From: Phycisphaera sp.
GTDB taxonomy: Bacteria > Planctomycetota > Phycisphaerae > Phycisphaerales > Phycisphaeraceae
NCBI GenBank assembly: GCA_016125215.1
Contig: WGMF01000009.1
Location: 1-64,000, forward strand
Reading direction: 5' to 3'
Length of the DNA stretch: 64,000 nucleotides
The translations under genes were made by a program, and so were the position numbers. Positions 53,893-62,022 of this stretch are shown one piece after another (the stretch's first letter is position 1; each line of letters starts with the position of its first letter). The notes below the pieces were generated by a model, which made no database searches, had not been told where the DNA came from, and worked only from the letters and a program-made list of their open reading frames with translations.

Positions 53893-55269
53893 TTAAATCC
53901 GCCTTGGGCTTGTGGATGATTGTGTTTTCTTCCCGGTGCGGATTGTCCTGTATTCTCCCTTGAGGCTGACCAGCCCCCAGCGTTCCATCGCCTGTTCACC
54001 GGTGGGCAGATCGTCGCCGTTGCGGTCGAGTCGGGATTGCAATTCTCTGTCCATCGAATCGCGTAGCGCAGCGTGCCCGGGGTCGTGTACGAGATTGTGC
54101 ATCTGGTAAGGGTCGTTCAAATTGTCATACAACAGCCACGGACCGTCGGTGTCGCGGACGTAGGTGTAACGCGACATGCGCAGGCCGCGGTAAGCCTTGA
54201 AATCACCCCGCCTGTCGAAGGGGACGACGGACATGATTAGCGCGGCTCGGTCCTTGTCGGTGTCGACGCCTTTGAATTGTGGCGAGAGGTCTTCGCCCTC
54301 GACCGTGTCCGGGATCGGGATCTCACACAGCGCAAGCAAGCTCGGCAGGATGTCGAGGATGTTGATCGGCGTCGTAACCTTGCGCGGGCCCTCGTGAATC
54401 TTCGGGTAGAGGCACAGGAACGGCACGCAGGCCGACTCGTCCCAGGGGACCTGTTTGCGGTGTGAGCTTTTGCCGTGCGAGCCGTGCATGTCGCCGTGGT
54501 CGGAGGTGAAGATGAAGATCGTGTCGTCCGCGACGCCGGCTTCTTCGATTGTTTTATAGAGGTCGCCGACGCAGCGGTCGATGGCGGTGCAGTGGGCGTA
54601 GTAACCTTGGAGTTCCTTGCGTGTGTGTTCTTGCTCTTCGGGCGGGACATTGGGCCGGAGAGTGAGCTTGTCCGGGGGATAGAGCGCCTGAAGCTCTTGC
54701 GGCGCGGTGTGGTGTGGGAAGTGCGGGCCACCGAATCCGATAAATAGAAGGAAAGGCTTGTCACCACCGGCGTGGTCTTGGATGTAGCTCTGTGCGTCTT
54801 TTGTCTGGGCGTAGGCGTCATATCCCTCCCACGTGCGCTTGGTCGGGTCGTTGTGCGCGTAGTAGTGGGAGTGGTTGTAGTCGTGCGTGCATTCGAGGAC
54901 TTTCCAGTAGTCAAAGCCCTGCCTGCGTTCGGGGGGGATGTAGCTGTCGCGTCCGTGGCCGTCGAGGTGCCACTTGCCGATGTAGGCGGTGTCGTAGCCG
55001 GCTTGCTTGAAGACCTCCGCATAACACAGTTCCTCAGCCGGGAGGTAGAGGTCGTTGTAGAACATCCCGGTCGTGGTGGGGTAACGTCCGGTCATCAGGG
55101 CTGCGCGTGCGGGTGTGCAGACGGGGCAGACGGAGACCGCGTTGGTGAAGTTGATCGCGCGCAAGGCCAGCGCGTCGAGGTTCGGCGTCTTTACGTTGGG
55201 GTCGCCTGCGTAACCCGTGGCCTGGGCTCGCCACTGGTCGGTCAGGACAAAGACGATGTTGGGTTTCAT
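53893..55269 (-). CDS. sulfatase (S1-type)
   Basis: 458 aa from the ATG at 55269. KPNIVFVLTDQWRAQATGYAG has the metal Asp; CTPAR at about 51-55 is the formylglycine motif, followed by AALMTGRYPTTTGMFYND. YIGKWHLDGHGR and FTSDHGDMHGSHGKS are conserved pocket motifs, and DYNHSHYY probably lines the substrate site. No signal peptide. Immediately upstream of GH42 in the same transcript, which suggests a sulfated galactoside as substrate (inference). Confidence 0.94.
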   Translation of the reverse strand: MKPNIVFVLTDQWRAQATGYAGDPNVKTPNLDALALRAINFTNAVSVCPVCTPARAALMTGRYPTTTGMFYNDLYLPAEELCYAEVFKQAGYDTAYIGKWHLDGHGRDSYIPPERRQGFDYWKVLECTHDYNHSHYYAHNDPTKRTWEGYDAYAQTKDAQSYIQDHAGGDKPFLLFIGFGGPHFPHHTAPQELQALYPPDKLTLRPNVPPEEQEHTRKELQGYYAHCTAIDRCVGDLYKTIEEAGVADDTIFIFTSDHGDMHGSHGKSSHRKQVPWDESACVPFLCLYPKIHEGPRKVTTPINILDILPSLLALCEIPIPDTVEGEDLSPQFKGVDTDKDRAALIMSVVPFDRRGDFKAYRGLRMSRYTYVRDTDGPWLLYDNLNDPYQMHNLVHDPGHAALRDSMDRELQSRLDRNGDDLPTGEQAMERWGLVSLKGEYRTIRTGKKTQSSTSPRRI

Positions 55270-55315
55270 GGGCAACGCAGGCTCCGGTGGGATGCGGACG
55301 ATAGGCCAGCCAAGA

Positions 55316-56701
55316 TTACCCGCCCATCACCTGCGTGTCGGGAGTGTCGTAGGCCGCGACGATGTAGGGGTGGTTTTCGTCGTAGGTTGCCAGGGGCTTG
55401 GGGTTTTCAACGCGGCCAACCTCCCGCACGCCTTTGCCTTCGACACCGGTGAGTTTGTCGCCGAGGTCGGCCCGGGCCATGTCTGCCAGAGCATTGAGTT
55501 CCGCAACGATCTCCGGGTGCTGTTCGATGACGTTGTGCTCTTCGCCGATGTCCGTTTCGAGGTCGTGGAGTTGGGGGAAGGTCATGCCCTCGGCTTCCGC
55601 CTGCTTGCCCTTGGAAAAGTGGAGCTTCCATCTGCCTTTGCGGACGGCTTCGAGTTTGTCGAGGTGGTAGTGATAAAAAACCTCATGCGGAGATTGGGCA
55701 TCGGCCTCACCCGTGAGCAGCGGGCCGATGTCTTTTCCATCGATCACGCGGTCTTGCGGTTCGGTGGTGCCTGCGATGCGTGCAAGGGTGGGCATGAGGT
55801 CCATCGAGGTGACCAATTCATCGCACACCTTGCCCGCCGGCACCTTGCCCGGCCAGCGGACGATAAAGGGCACGCGCTGGCCGCCCTCCCACGTAGTGAA
55901 CTTCGTGCCACGAAGCGGCGCGTTGCTGCCGCCCTCTCCGCGCGCTCGTGAGCCGTTGTCACTGGTGAAAATGACCATGGTGTTGTCATCGAGGCCGAGT
56001 TGTTGCAACTCGTGGAAGAGCACGCGCGTGACCCAGTCGATGCACTCGACCGCGCCGCCGTAGCCGCCGTTGCGGGACTGCTTAAGGAAGCGGTGCGGCA
56101 CAAACAAGGGCACGTGGACGTACATGTGAGCCAGGTACAGAAAGAACGGGCCGGCCTTGTTGTCACGGATGAATCGCACGCACTCGTCGGCGTAACGCTC
56201 GGTCAGACCGCGCTGGTCGGGTTGCTGCTGGATGACTTCGCCATTGCGCATGAGCGGGAGTGGGACGCGGTTGGCCCTTTTTTCCGGGGGGCCCTGGATG
56301 CCCATGTCATTGCTGTAAGGCAGGCCGAAGTATTCATCGAAGCCGTGCCGGGTCGGGAGGAACTCGGGCTGGTCGCCGCAGTGCCACTTGCCGACGATCT
56401 TGGTGCGGTAGCCCCGGGTCTTGAGCACGTCGGCGATCGTGCGTTCATTGGGGTGAAGGCCGATAGGGTCGCCGGGGAAGAGCACGCCGAGGATGCCGAC
56501 ACGCTGGGGGTAACACCCTGTTAGTAGCGCCGCGCGGGAGGCGGAGCACACGGGCGACATCACGTGGTAATCGGTGAAGCGTGTGCCCTCGTTGGCCATG
56601 CGGTCGAGTGTGGGCGTGGCATTGACGGTCGAGCCGTAGCAACCCAGGTCGCCGTAGCCCAGGTCGTCGCAGTTGATGAGGATGACGTTGGGTTTACTCA
56701 T
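55316..56701 (-). CDS. sulfatase (N-acetylgalactosamine-6-sulfatase/arylsulfatase A-like) with a CxAxR motif
   Basis: 461 aa from the ATG at 56701 (MSKPNVILINCDDLGYGDLG). The frame is open upstream to 56965, but that part overlaps the SASA gene and is not coding-like. The active-site motif is CSASR at about 52-56, with Ala where most sulfatases have Pro; it is followed by AALLTGCYPQRVGI. GKWHCGDQPEFLPTRHGFDEYFGLPYSNDMG and FTSDNGSRARGEGG resemble GALNS-type enzymes. Cys is retained, so formylglycine formation should still be possible. No signal peptide. Starts 8 bp inside the upstream SASA gene's end. Confidence 0.92.
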   Translation of the reverse strand: MSKPNVILINCDDLGYGDLGCYGSTVNATPTLDRMANEGTRFTDYHVMSPVCSASRAALLTGCYPQRVGILGVLFPGDPIGLHPNERTIADVLKTRGYRTKIVGKWHCGDQPEFLPTRHGFDEYFGLPYSNDMGIQGPPEKRANRVPLPLMRNGEVIQQQPDQRGLTERYADECVRFIRDNKAGPFFLYLAHMYVHVPLFVPHRFLKQSRNGGYGGAVECIDWVTRVLFHELQQLGLDDNTMVIFTSDNGSRARGEGGSNAPLRGTKFTTWEGGQRVPFIVRWPGKVPAGKVCDELVTSMDLMPTLARIAGTTEPQDRVIDGKDIGPLLTGEADAQSPHEVFYHYHLDKLEAVRKGRWKLHFSKGKQAEAEGMTFPQLHDLETDIGEEHNVIEQHPEIVAELNALADMARADLGDKLTGVEGKGVREVGRVENPKPLATYDENHPYIVAAYDTPDTQVMGG

Positions 56702-58163
56702 GATGGGGGGCATCATAACCGCATGTGGTGAAGGGCGAGGCGGGCAGGCCGTCCTTGTTGTAGAGCAGCGTTCCCGTGGGTTGGTTGGTGTAGGCGTAAC
56801 GCGCAGCGACGGGGTGCGTGACACCCTCGGCCCGGACGATGAGGTCCTGTCCGTCGATGGTGCCCTTGGCCCAATGCCACGAGCCGTTCTGGTCCTGGAT
56901 GGAGAGCCAGTCGAGGTCGGCGTCGGGTGTTTCGTGTGGGGGCGTGGTGCCATTTTTAGTGGCAAACATCAGGCCGTGATCGGCAAACTCAAACTGGATA
57001 CGCAGTTTGTCGCCCTCGGCTTGAGCGCGGGTATAGAGCGGCCCGGTCGGCGGACGGTCGCGTAGCCCGTAGTCGAAGTAGGACGCGAGGCGTGCGAGGC
57101 GGATTCCGGTGTCGAATTTGTTGGGCGGGTGTTCGCGCACATCGCCGACATCGATCGTGACCGCCATGCCTGTGTGTGAGAGCGCGAGTGTTTCGTATTG
57201 CGCTTGTCTGATCTCAGCCCTGCCGTCGCCCATCTCGGGGTTGTCGCGTGTCGAGTTGCCGATGCCCGGCAGTTGCACGAAGTAGAACGAAAAATCCCCG
57301 CGCGGGCCTTGGGCATCCTTCGAGTCGGGCTGTTCCCAAACCTTCCGCCAACCCACGATCAACGACCGCAGCTTGGGGGCATAGTCACGCTTATCGCCGA
57401 CGTTGCTCTCGCCCTGGTACCAGACGACGCCGCGCATACCCAGGCCGACAATCGGCTCGATGTAACGGGTGAAGTGTTTCCCGGTCGGGTCGGGCGGTTG
57501 ATAGAGCCAGCTCTCGATATTCGACCCACCGACCGCGGCGTTGATGATGCCGATGGGCACGAGCGTATCGTGCAGCAAGGAACGAGCGAAGTAGAAACAG
57601 ACCTTCTTGACCTCACTTGCGTTCTGCCCGGTGCAGATCAGCCAGGGTGCATCTATATCCGAGACCATCTGACGCAGCGCGGGGTAGTCGGGCTTTTCAT
57701 CCGGGAAGTCGGGCAGGGGGGTGGGGCGGGTTGTGCGGAGCTTGCCCGCCATGTTTGACTGCCCCGAGCAGAGCCAGACCTCGCCCACGATCATGTTATT
57801 AACCTCGGTGGTGGCCTGTTGGCCATCCATCTCACAGACGATCCGCAACGTGTGCCCCTCCGGCGCGTCGTGGACGGATCGAAGCTTGGCTGCACGCATC
57901 GGTTCGAGCACAACGCGCCACACGCCCCGGGCGTCGGCCAAGGTGGGCTTGGTCTGATCCATGAAACCGACCGTCACCTTTGCGCCGGGCAACGACGTGC
58001 CCCAGATCGGCAGCGGGATCAACTGTTGCAGCACCGCGTTGTCCCGGAAGGGCAACCCGCACCGCGCCTTCAACGTCGGTTGCTCTTGAGCCGGGGCCTC
58101 GTCGGCCGGACAGTTTGCGGGCCCGGACAACAACGTGGCCCCGAACAGGCACAAGCAGGTCAT
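56694..58163 (-). CDS. secreted sialate O-acetylesterase-like SGNH (SASA) hydrolase
   Basis: 489 aa. A short signal peptide (about 1-21: MTCLCLFGATLLSGPANCPA) makes this the exported counterpart of the esterase at 26343. A beta domain (about 35-125: CGLPFRDNAVLQQLIPLPIWG) precedes VWLCSGQSNMAG with Ser136, NAAVGGSNIESW and GVVWYQGESNVGD. It should remove O-acetyl groups from extracellular or periplasmic glycan. Its last 8 bp overlap the start of the CxAxR sulfatase, so the pair is cotranscribed. First gene of the second run; the promoter should lie in 58164-58366. Confidence 0.92.
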   Translation of the reverse strand: MTCLCLFGATLLSGPANCPADEAPAQEQPTLKARCGLPFRDNAVLQQLIPLPIWGTSLPGAKVTVGFMDQTKPTLADARGVWRVVLEPMRAAKLRSVHDAPEGHTLRIVCEMDGQQATTEVNNMIVGEVWLCSGQSNMAGKLRTTRPTPLPDFPDEKPDYPALRQMVSDIDAPWLICTGQNASEVKKVCFYFARSLLHDTLVPIGIINAAVGGSNIESWLYQPPDPTGKHFTRYIEPIVGLGMRGVVWYQGESNVGDKRDYAPKLRSLIVGWRKVWEQPDSKDAQGPRGDFSFYFVQLPGIGNSTRDNPEMGDGRAEIRQAQYETLALSHTGMAVTIDVGDVREHPPNKFDTGIRLARLASYFDYGLRDRPPTGPLYTRAQAEGDKLRIQFEFADHGLMFATKNGTTPPHETPDADLDWLSIQDQNGSWHWAKGTIDGQDLIVRAEGVTHPVAARYAYTNQPTGTLLYNKDGLPASPFTTCGYDAPHHE

Positions 58164-58366
58164 CCAACACTTTGTAAGGGTCTGTCTATTGTGGAGTGGT
58201 TGCAGGTCAGGGCCTCCTTCGTCGAAAGAATTTAGTCAGGGGTTTGTGTGTAGGGTGCGGTGATAACGGTCTTGTATCCGCGGACACACAGGGAAAAATT
58301 TCTTCGTTAAGGGGCATGTGTCGGTTAAGTTGAGGGATCGGTTTTCATGTGTAAAGGTCCGTGTGT
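58164..58366. promoter_or_regulatory. probable promoter region upstream of the secreted SASA esterase
   Basis: 203 bp without a gene between the esterase start and the stop of the secreted barrel protein. It is locally AT-richer (around 58290-58340) than the flanking genes. I see no convincing terminator. It probably carries the start site for the 58163-46536 run. Confidence 0.35.
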
Positions 58367-59530
58367 TCAGTGTTGAGGCTCGGGCGTGGGTTCGATGAAT
58401 CGTCCATCTTTCCAGAGGGCCTCGACCGAAGCACCGTGATAGGCGCGTGCCAGCACGGAGATGCTGCGTTCGTCGCCCTTGAGCTCGGAGACGGGCTTGG
58501 CCATGAACCGCTCCAGGGGTACCAGCCCGCTGTCAGCCCCGGGCGCGGTAAAGCCGTACAGCCCGACGCCGGCTTTGATTGCTTCGGGGACGACCTTGAT
58601 CGCGTCCTGTCCGTTCCACAGCGCCAGACAGGTGATTAGGCGCGTGTGTTCACCCACCATCGAACGGACCGCATCGATCCCCCGCATGTCGCCGGCTTCG
58701 TTCATCAGCCAGTCGACCTCTTTGAACATGTCGGAGTGGACGACGTGCGGGTGTTTGACGTTGTTGCACGTGAGCCAGAGGATGCACCTGGGGTTGGCCT
58801 TGCGGGCTGCGTCGCGGATCGTCTTCCAGCAGCTGTCGAGAGCCCTTCGGCTGTAGGCGGTGTCCTGCTCTTTGGTCAGCAGTTCTTCGCCGGGGAACGG
58901 TTCGTTCATCAATTGTTCGTACAACTTCTTCTCGCAATCGAGCCATTTGCCCTGTGTCGATTGGCGCCGCGGCATCCAGAGCCAGTCGAACATGAACCCG
59001 TCGATTCCCGTCGTGCCCACCGCGTCGGTGATGGACTTTTCGAGATAGTCAAGGTATTCATCGGTGTAGGGGATGTGGTAGGTCGTCGGCGTGCCGTAGC
59101 TCAAGTCGGGGTGGTCGGTGCCCCATTTCGTGTTCGCTCCGACGCAGAAGTACCCCATGACGAGCATCTTCTGTTCGTGACCCAGCCCGACCACTTCGCG
59201 GAGAAAGTCATGCTTGAGCCCGGGCTGCTCGGGAATAAAGCCGTCCTTGTACCAGGCGTACCCGTTGCATGAGACGCAGAAGGTCTGGAGGACGTTGGCC
59301 CCGACAGCCTTGTACCACGCGACGTGGGCAGCCGGTTCCGCTTCGCTCCACCGGCCGGGGCTTGCGAAGGGCTTGTGCCTGCGACCGCCCGGTGCCCAGT
59401 TGAAATCGATGCAATAAGCCTTGATCTCGTCAACCGGTGCGGGGGCCGGTTGCGCGTCGGCGTGGGTCGCTCGAATGATTGCCATGGATAAAAGGATCCC
59501 GAATAGCAGGGCCGGGCGATCGAGTCGCAT
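58367..59530 (-). CDS. secreted TIM-barrel-like protein, possible glycoside hydrolase of unassigned family
   Basis: 387 aa from the ATG at 59530; an ATG at 59572 adds 14 residues before the same signal peptide. The signal peptide is about residues 1-26 (LLFGILLSMAIIRATHADA). The rest reads as a beta/alpha barrel: IKAYCIDFNWAPGG, GANVLQTFCVSCNGYAWY, MLVMGYFCVGANTKWGT, GIDGFMFDWLWMP, CILWLTCNN, VDWLMNEAGD, GVGLYGFTAPG. The Asp of FMFDW sits where GH29- and GH13-like barrels carry a catalytic Asp, and MNEAGD could hold the acid. I do not recognise a defined family. Position next to secreted PDZ/HEAT and esterase genes suggests extracellular glycan work. Confidence 0.8.
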   Translation of the reverse strand: MRLDRPALLFGILLSMAIIRATHADAQPAPAPVDEIKAYCIDFNWAPGGRRHKPFASPGRWSEAEPAAHVAWYKAVGANVLQTFCVSCNGYAWYKDGFIPEQPGLKHDFLREVVGLGHEQKMLVMGYFCVGANTKWGTDHPDLSYGTPTTYHIPYTDEYLDYLEKSITDAVGTTGIDGFMFDWLWMPRRQSTQGKWLDCEKKLYEQLMNEPFPGEELLTKEQDTAYSRRALDSCWKTIRDAARKANPRCILWLTCNNVKHPHVVHSDMFKEVDWLMNEAGDMRGIDAVRSMVGEHTRLITCLALWNGQDAIKVVPEAIKAGVGLYGFTAPGADSGLVPLERFMAKPVSELKGDERSISVLARAYHGASVEALWKDGRFIEPTPEPQH

Positions 59531-59581
59531 CGTTCGTTTTACCTCACGGTAGAGATCCAAGTTCGGTTCCATCTCTTGACG

Positions 59582-61948
59582 TTAATGCGGTGTGCCAGCC
59601 TTGATCGCTTGCTCAAAGGTCATCAGCTCGATGGGCTGCGTATCTGGTGTATCGACCGCTTCAACCAATGCGTCCCACCATTTCTTGAACTTGCCCGATT
59701 GAAACGTCCGCTCGGAATCGGGTCGGGCCTTGAGTTCATCGAGGTAGGTTCTGGCGTGCGGGCCGTACATCGCAAGCGAGCGCAGCACCATGAAGATTTT
59801 GAAGCTGCCCTTGCCGTCGGGGGTCTTGAGTGTGTCGTAGGCCCATGCCAGGCCTTCCTTGATATGGAGGTTGGCCAGCACACGGACGCCCTGTTCGGGA
59901 CCGTTGCCGGGGTTGTGATACGAACGGTAGGCCGGGTCACGGTTCTTAATGACGTGCTCGACTTTGTCCGCCACACGGTAGAAATCCGACAAAGGCATGT
60001 CTGTCAGCAGGCTCATTGCATTGGAGCGGGTGGCTTGCTCGCTGTGGTCGGCCAGTTTCAGGACGGCCTTGTAGAACAGGTCTTTATCCGTAACCAGGCC
60101 CGCCGCGAACGGGTCGGCACAAAGATTCACAAGGCTGTCCGCTAACGATCTGTCGATCAACCGCAGGGGGTCGTTGGGCTGGTCGGCCAGGACCATCCTG
60201 AGCATCTCGGTGAAACAGGGGTAGGCGGGTTTGCCCATGTAACTCAGCGCCGCCGCCGCCGCGGCACGCACTTCGGCGTCTTCGTTTTCATCGCGCAGGA
60301 TGCTGACCAATTTTGTCAACCGCGGTTGCGCGACCTCGGGGGGGCAACTGTTGCCAAAGTAGCTTATTGCGCTGATGCGCTGGTCTCGGGTGCCCTTGTC
60401 CAGCATCGCGACGAGTTCGGGCATCGTCGGGTGACCACGTTCCCGCAGCGCACCGATGGCCTTGACACGCACCTGCGGCGCGGGGTGGCCGAAGAGTGCG
60501 AGCAGTTGTGCATCGCTGAGGTGTTCGTAATCGATCCGGCTGGCGTCGATGACATCCGTGACCTGCCGCCCCTTGAGCCACAGCGATGCGTCAGCGTCTT
60601 TGCCGGTGATGCACAGCGCGTGCCTGGGGATGCAAAGATTCAATAGAAGTGAGCCGCTGCTGTTGCCGTCCCCGGATTCACCGCCGTCGTAGGTGAAGCG
60701 TCCGTCCCATGTGCGGTAGAGCGTGTAGAGCCACCGCGCGTTTTTCGAGAACGATTGTGTGACCTCGGGCCCAGCGACATTCGCACCCAGCGGGGTCCAG
60801 AGCACGTTGAAGTAATAGGTGGCGTGGCCTTTTTCCAGGTCGTCGTAGGATGTGGCCGACTGGTGCGAGAAGAATGCGGCACCCTCTTTGTCACCCAGAA
60901 AGCTCATCGCCAGTGCCGCGGTAGCGCTGCTGCCGTTGTTGTTGAAGACGTGGAGGTAAGGCTTGTGGACCCCGTAGGGCAACGCGCCTTTATCGATGTA
61001 ACTTGCGAAGAACTGGTGCGTCTTCGGGATGGCCTTATCAAAGGCGGGGTTCTCGATGCCGCACTTTTTGGCCAGCAGGATGCCCAGGTAACACGTCAGG
61101 CTCGGCTGGTTGATCTGGGCATAACCCGGCAAACGTCCGTCGGTGCGCGGTGTGGCCAACCGGTGTGCCCACAACCCCGCCGGGTCCTGCCCACGCGCCA
61201 GCGCGACCGAGTAAGTCTCCAGCCCCGGTAACACGGACTTATCCCCTGTAAGGAGGTAATACTCCGCCAGCGTGATGCACCGGTACCCCCACGACCAGTC
61301 GATCAGACCCATGTCCTTCTCGCCGCGCACGACGGCATCGATGTCTTCGGGGTTGGGGTGGACCCAGTCCTCCTTGGGTAATTCTCTCTTCACGATATCG
61401 ATGTACGGGGCCTCATCCGTCGCCATGAATCCGAGCCAGCCGACGCACAGCGCGCCCTTTTTGTAGTCTCCGGTCTTGACCATGCGGTCGGCCACCAGCC
61501 TCACGATCCGGTCGGTCTTGGGGCATTGGTAGGGCGCGGTGTCGCTGTATGTGCCCAACGGTATGAGTTTGAGTTCGACCGTGTGGCCGTCATCAAGCAT
61601 CAGAGGCAACTTCCCTTCAGCCACGAAAGTCTCAGCGTCATTGATGGCCTCGGCTATCTCCCGGCGCGGGTCCGCGTGAAACCGATTCCCACCGGCACCC
61701 ACGATCACGTCACCGACCTTGAGTTTGCCGTCCGCCGGTGATCCTTCGTCGATCTTTGTGATGGTGATCCTGTTGGCATCCACCGCCCCCATCAGTCCGG
61801 TCGGCCCGAGCAGGTGGGCCTTGTCATCAGCCATGATCGGGTTGACGGGGAGCAGCATCCATACCAGCGCCCACGCCAGCGTCGAGCCGAGTAAGATTCG
61901 TAACCGGATCGAGCGAGGCTGCCTGGACTGATTGGTGCTAATGAACAT
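59582..61948 (-). CDS. secreted PDZ + DUF6288 + HEAT-repeat protein
   Basis: 788 aa from the ATG at 61948. The signal peptide is about residues 1-40 (RILLGSTLAWALVWMLLPVNPIMA). A PDZ domain follows (about 45-135: ITKIDEGSPADGKLKVGDVIVGAGG). Then comes a helical toroid of the DUF6288 kind (about 140-500: GLIDWSWGYRCITLAEYYLLTGD; HVFNNNGSSATAALAMSFLGDKEGAAFFS; GNSSGSLLLNLCIPRHAL), and HEAT-like repeats (about 500-700: VRVKAIGALRERGHPTMPELVAML). The toroid resembles prenyltransferase/lyase folds, but no catalytic residues are known to me. Probably a scaffold or substrate-handling protein of the envelope. Confidence 0.85.
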   Translation of the reverse strand: MFISTNQSRQPRSIRLRILLGSTLAWALVWMLLPVNPIMADDKAHLLGPTGLMGAVDANRITITKIDEGSPADGKLKVGDVIVGAGGNRFHADPRREIAEAINDAETFVAEGKLPLMLDDGHTVELKLIPLGTYSDTAPYQCPKTDRIVRLVADRMVKTGDYKKGALCVGWLGFMATDEAPYIDIVKRELPKEDWVHPNPEDIDAVVRGEKDMGLIDWSWGYRCITLAEYYLLTGDKSVLPGLETYSVALARGQDPAGLWAHRLATPRTDGRLPGYAQINQPSLTCYLGILLAKKCGIENPAFDKAIPKTHQFFASYIDKGALPYGVHKPYLHVFNNNGSSATAALAMSFLGDKEGAAFFSHQSATSYDDLEKGHATYYFNVLWTPLGANVAGPEVTQSFSKNARWLYTLYRTWDGRFTYDGGESGDGNSSGSLLLNLCIPRHALCITGKDADASLWLKGRQVTDVIDASRIDYEHLSDAQLLALFGHPAPQVRVKAIGALRERGHPTMPELVAMLDKGTRDQRISAISYFGNSCPPEVAQPRLTKLVSILRDENEDAEVRAAAAAALSYMGKPAYPCFTEMLRMVLADQPNDPLRLIDRSLADSLVNLCADPFAAGLVTDKDLFYKAVLKLADHSEQATRSNAMSLLTDMPLSDFYRVADKVEHVIKNRDPAYRSYHNPGNGPEQGVRVLANLHIKEGLAWAYDTLKTPDGKGSFKIFMVLRSLAMYGPHARTYLDELKARPDSERTFQSGKFKKWWDALVEAVDTPDTQPIELMTFEQAIKAGTPH

Positions 61949-62022
61949 GGCGGTGACTCGTGTGAGGGGTGATGTTCGGTCTGCCAGAAAAGCGTGTGAG
62001 ATGCATCCGTAACCACACGAGT

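Noticed and set aside
26128-56535. Similar DNA strings around TAACAACCTGTTAGTAAC (26132) and TAACACCCTGTTAGTAGC (56511)
   Set aside because: Both encode the conserved LLTGCYP segment of sulfatases, so protein homology explains the similarity.
56702-56965. N-terminal extension of the CxAxR sulfatase
   Set aside because: It is Pro/Thr/Arg-rich, lies inside the SASA gene in another frame, and precedes a canonical MSKPNVILIN sulfatase start.
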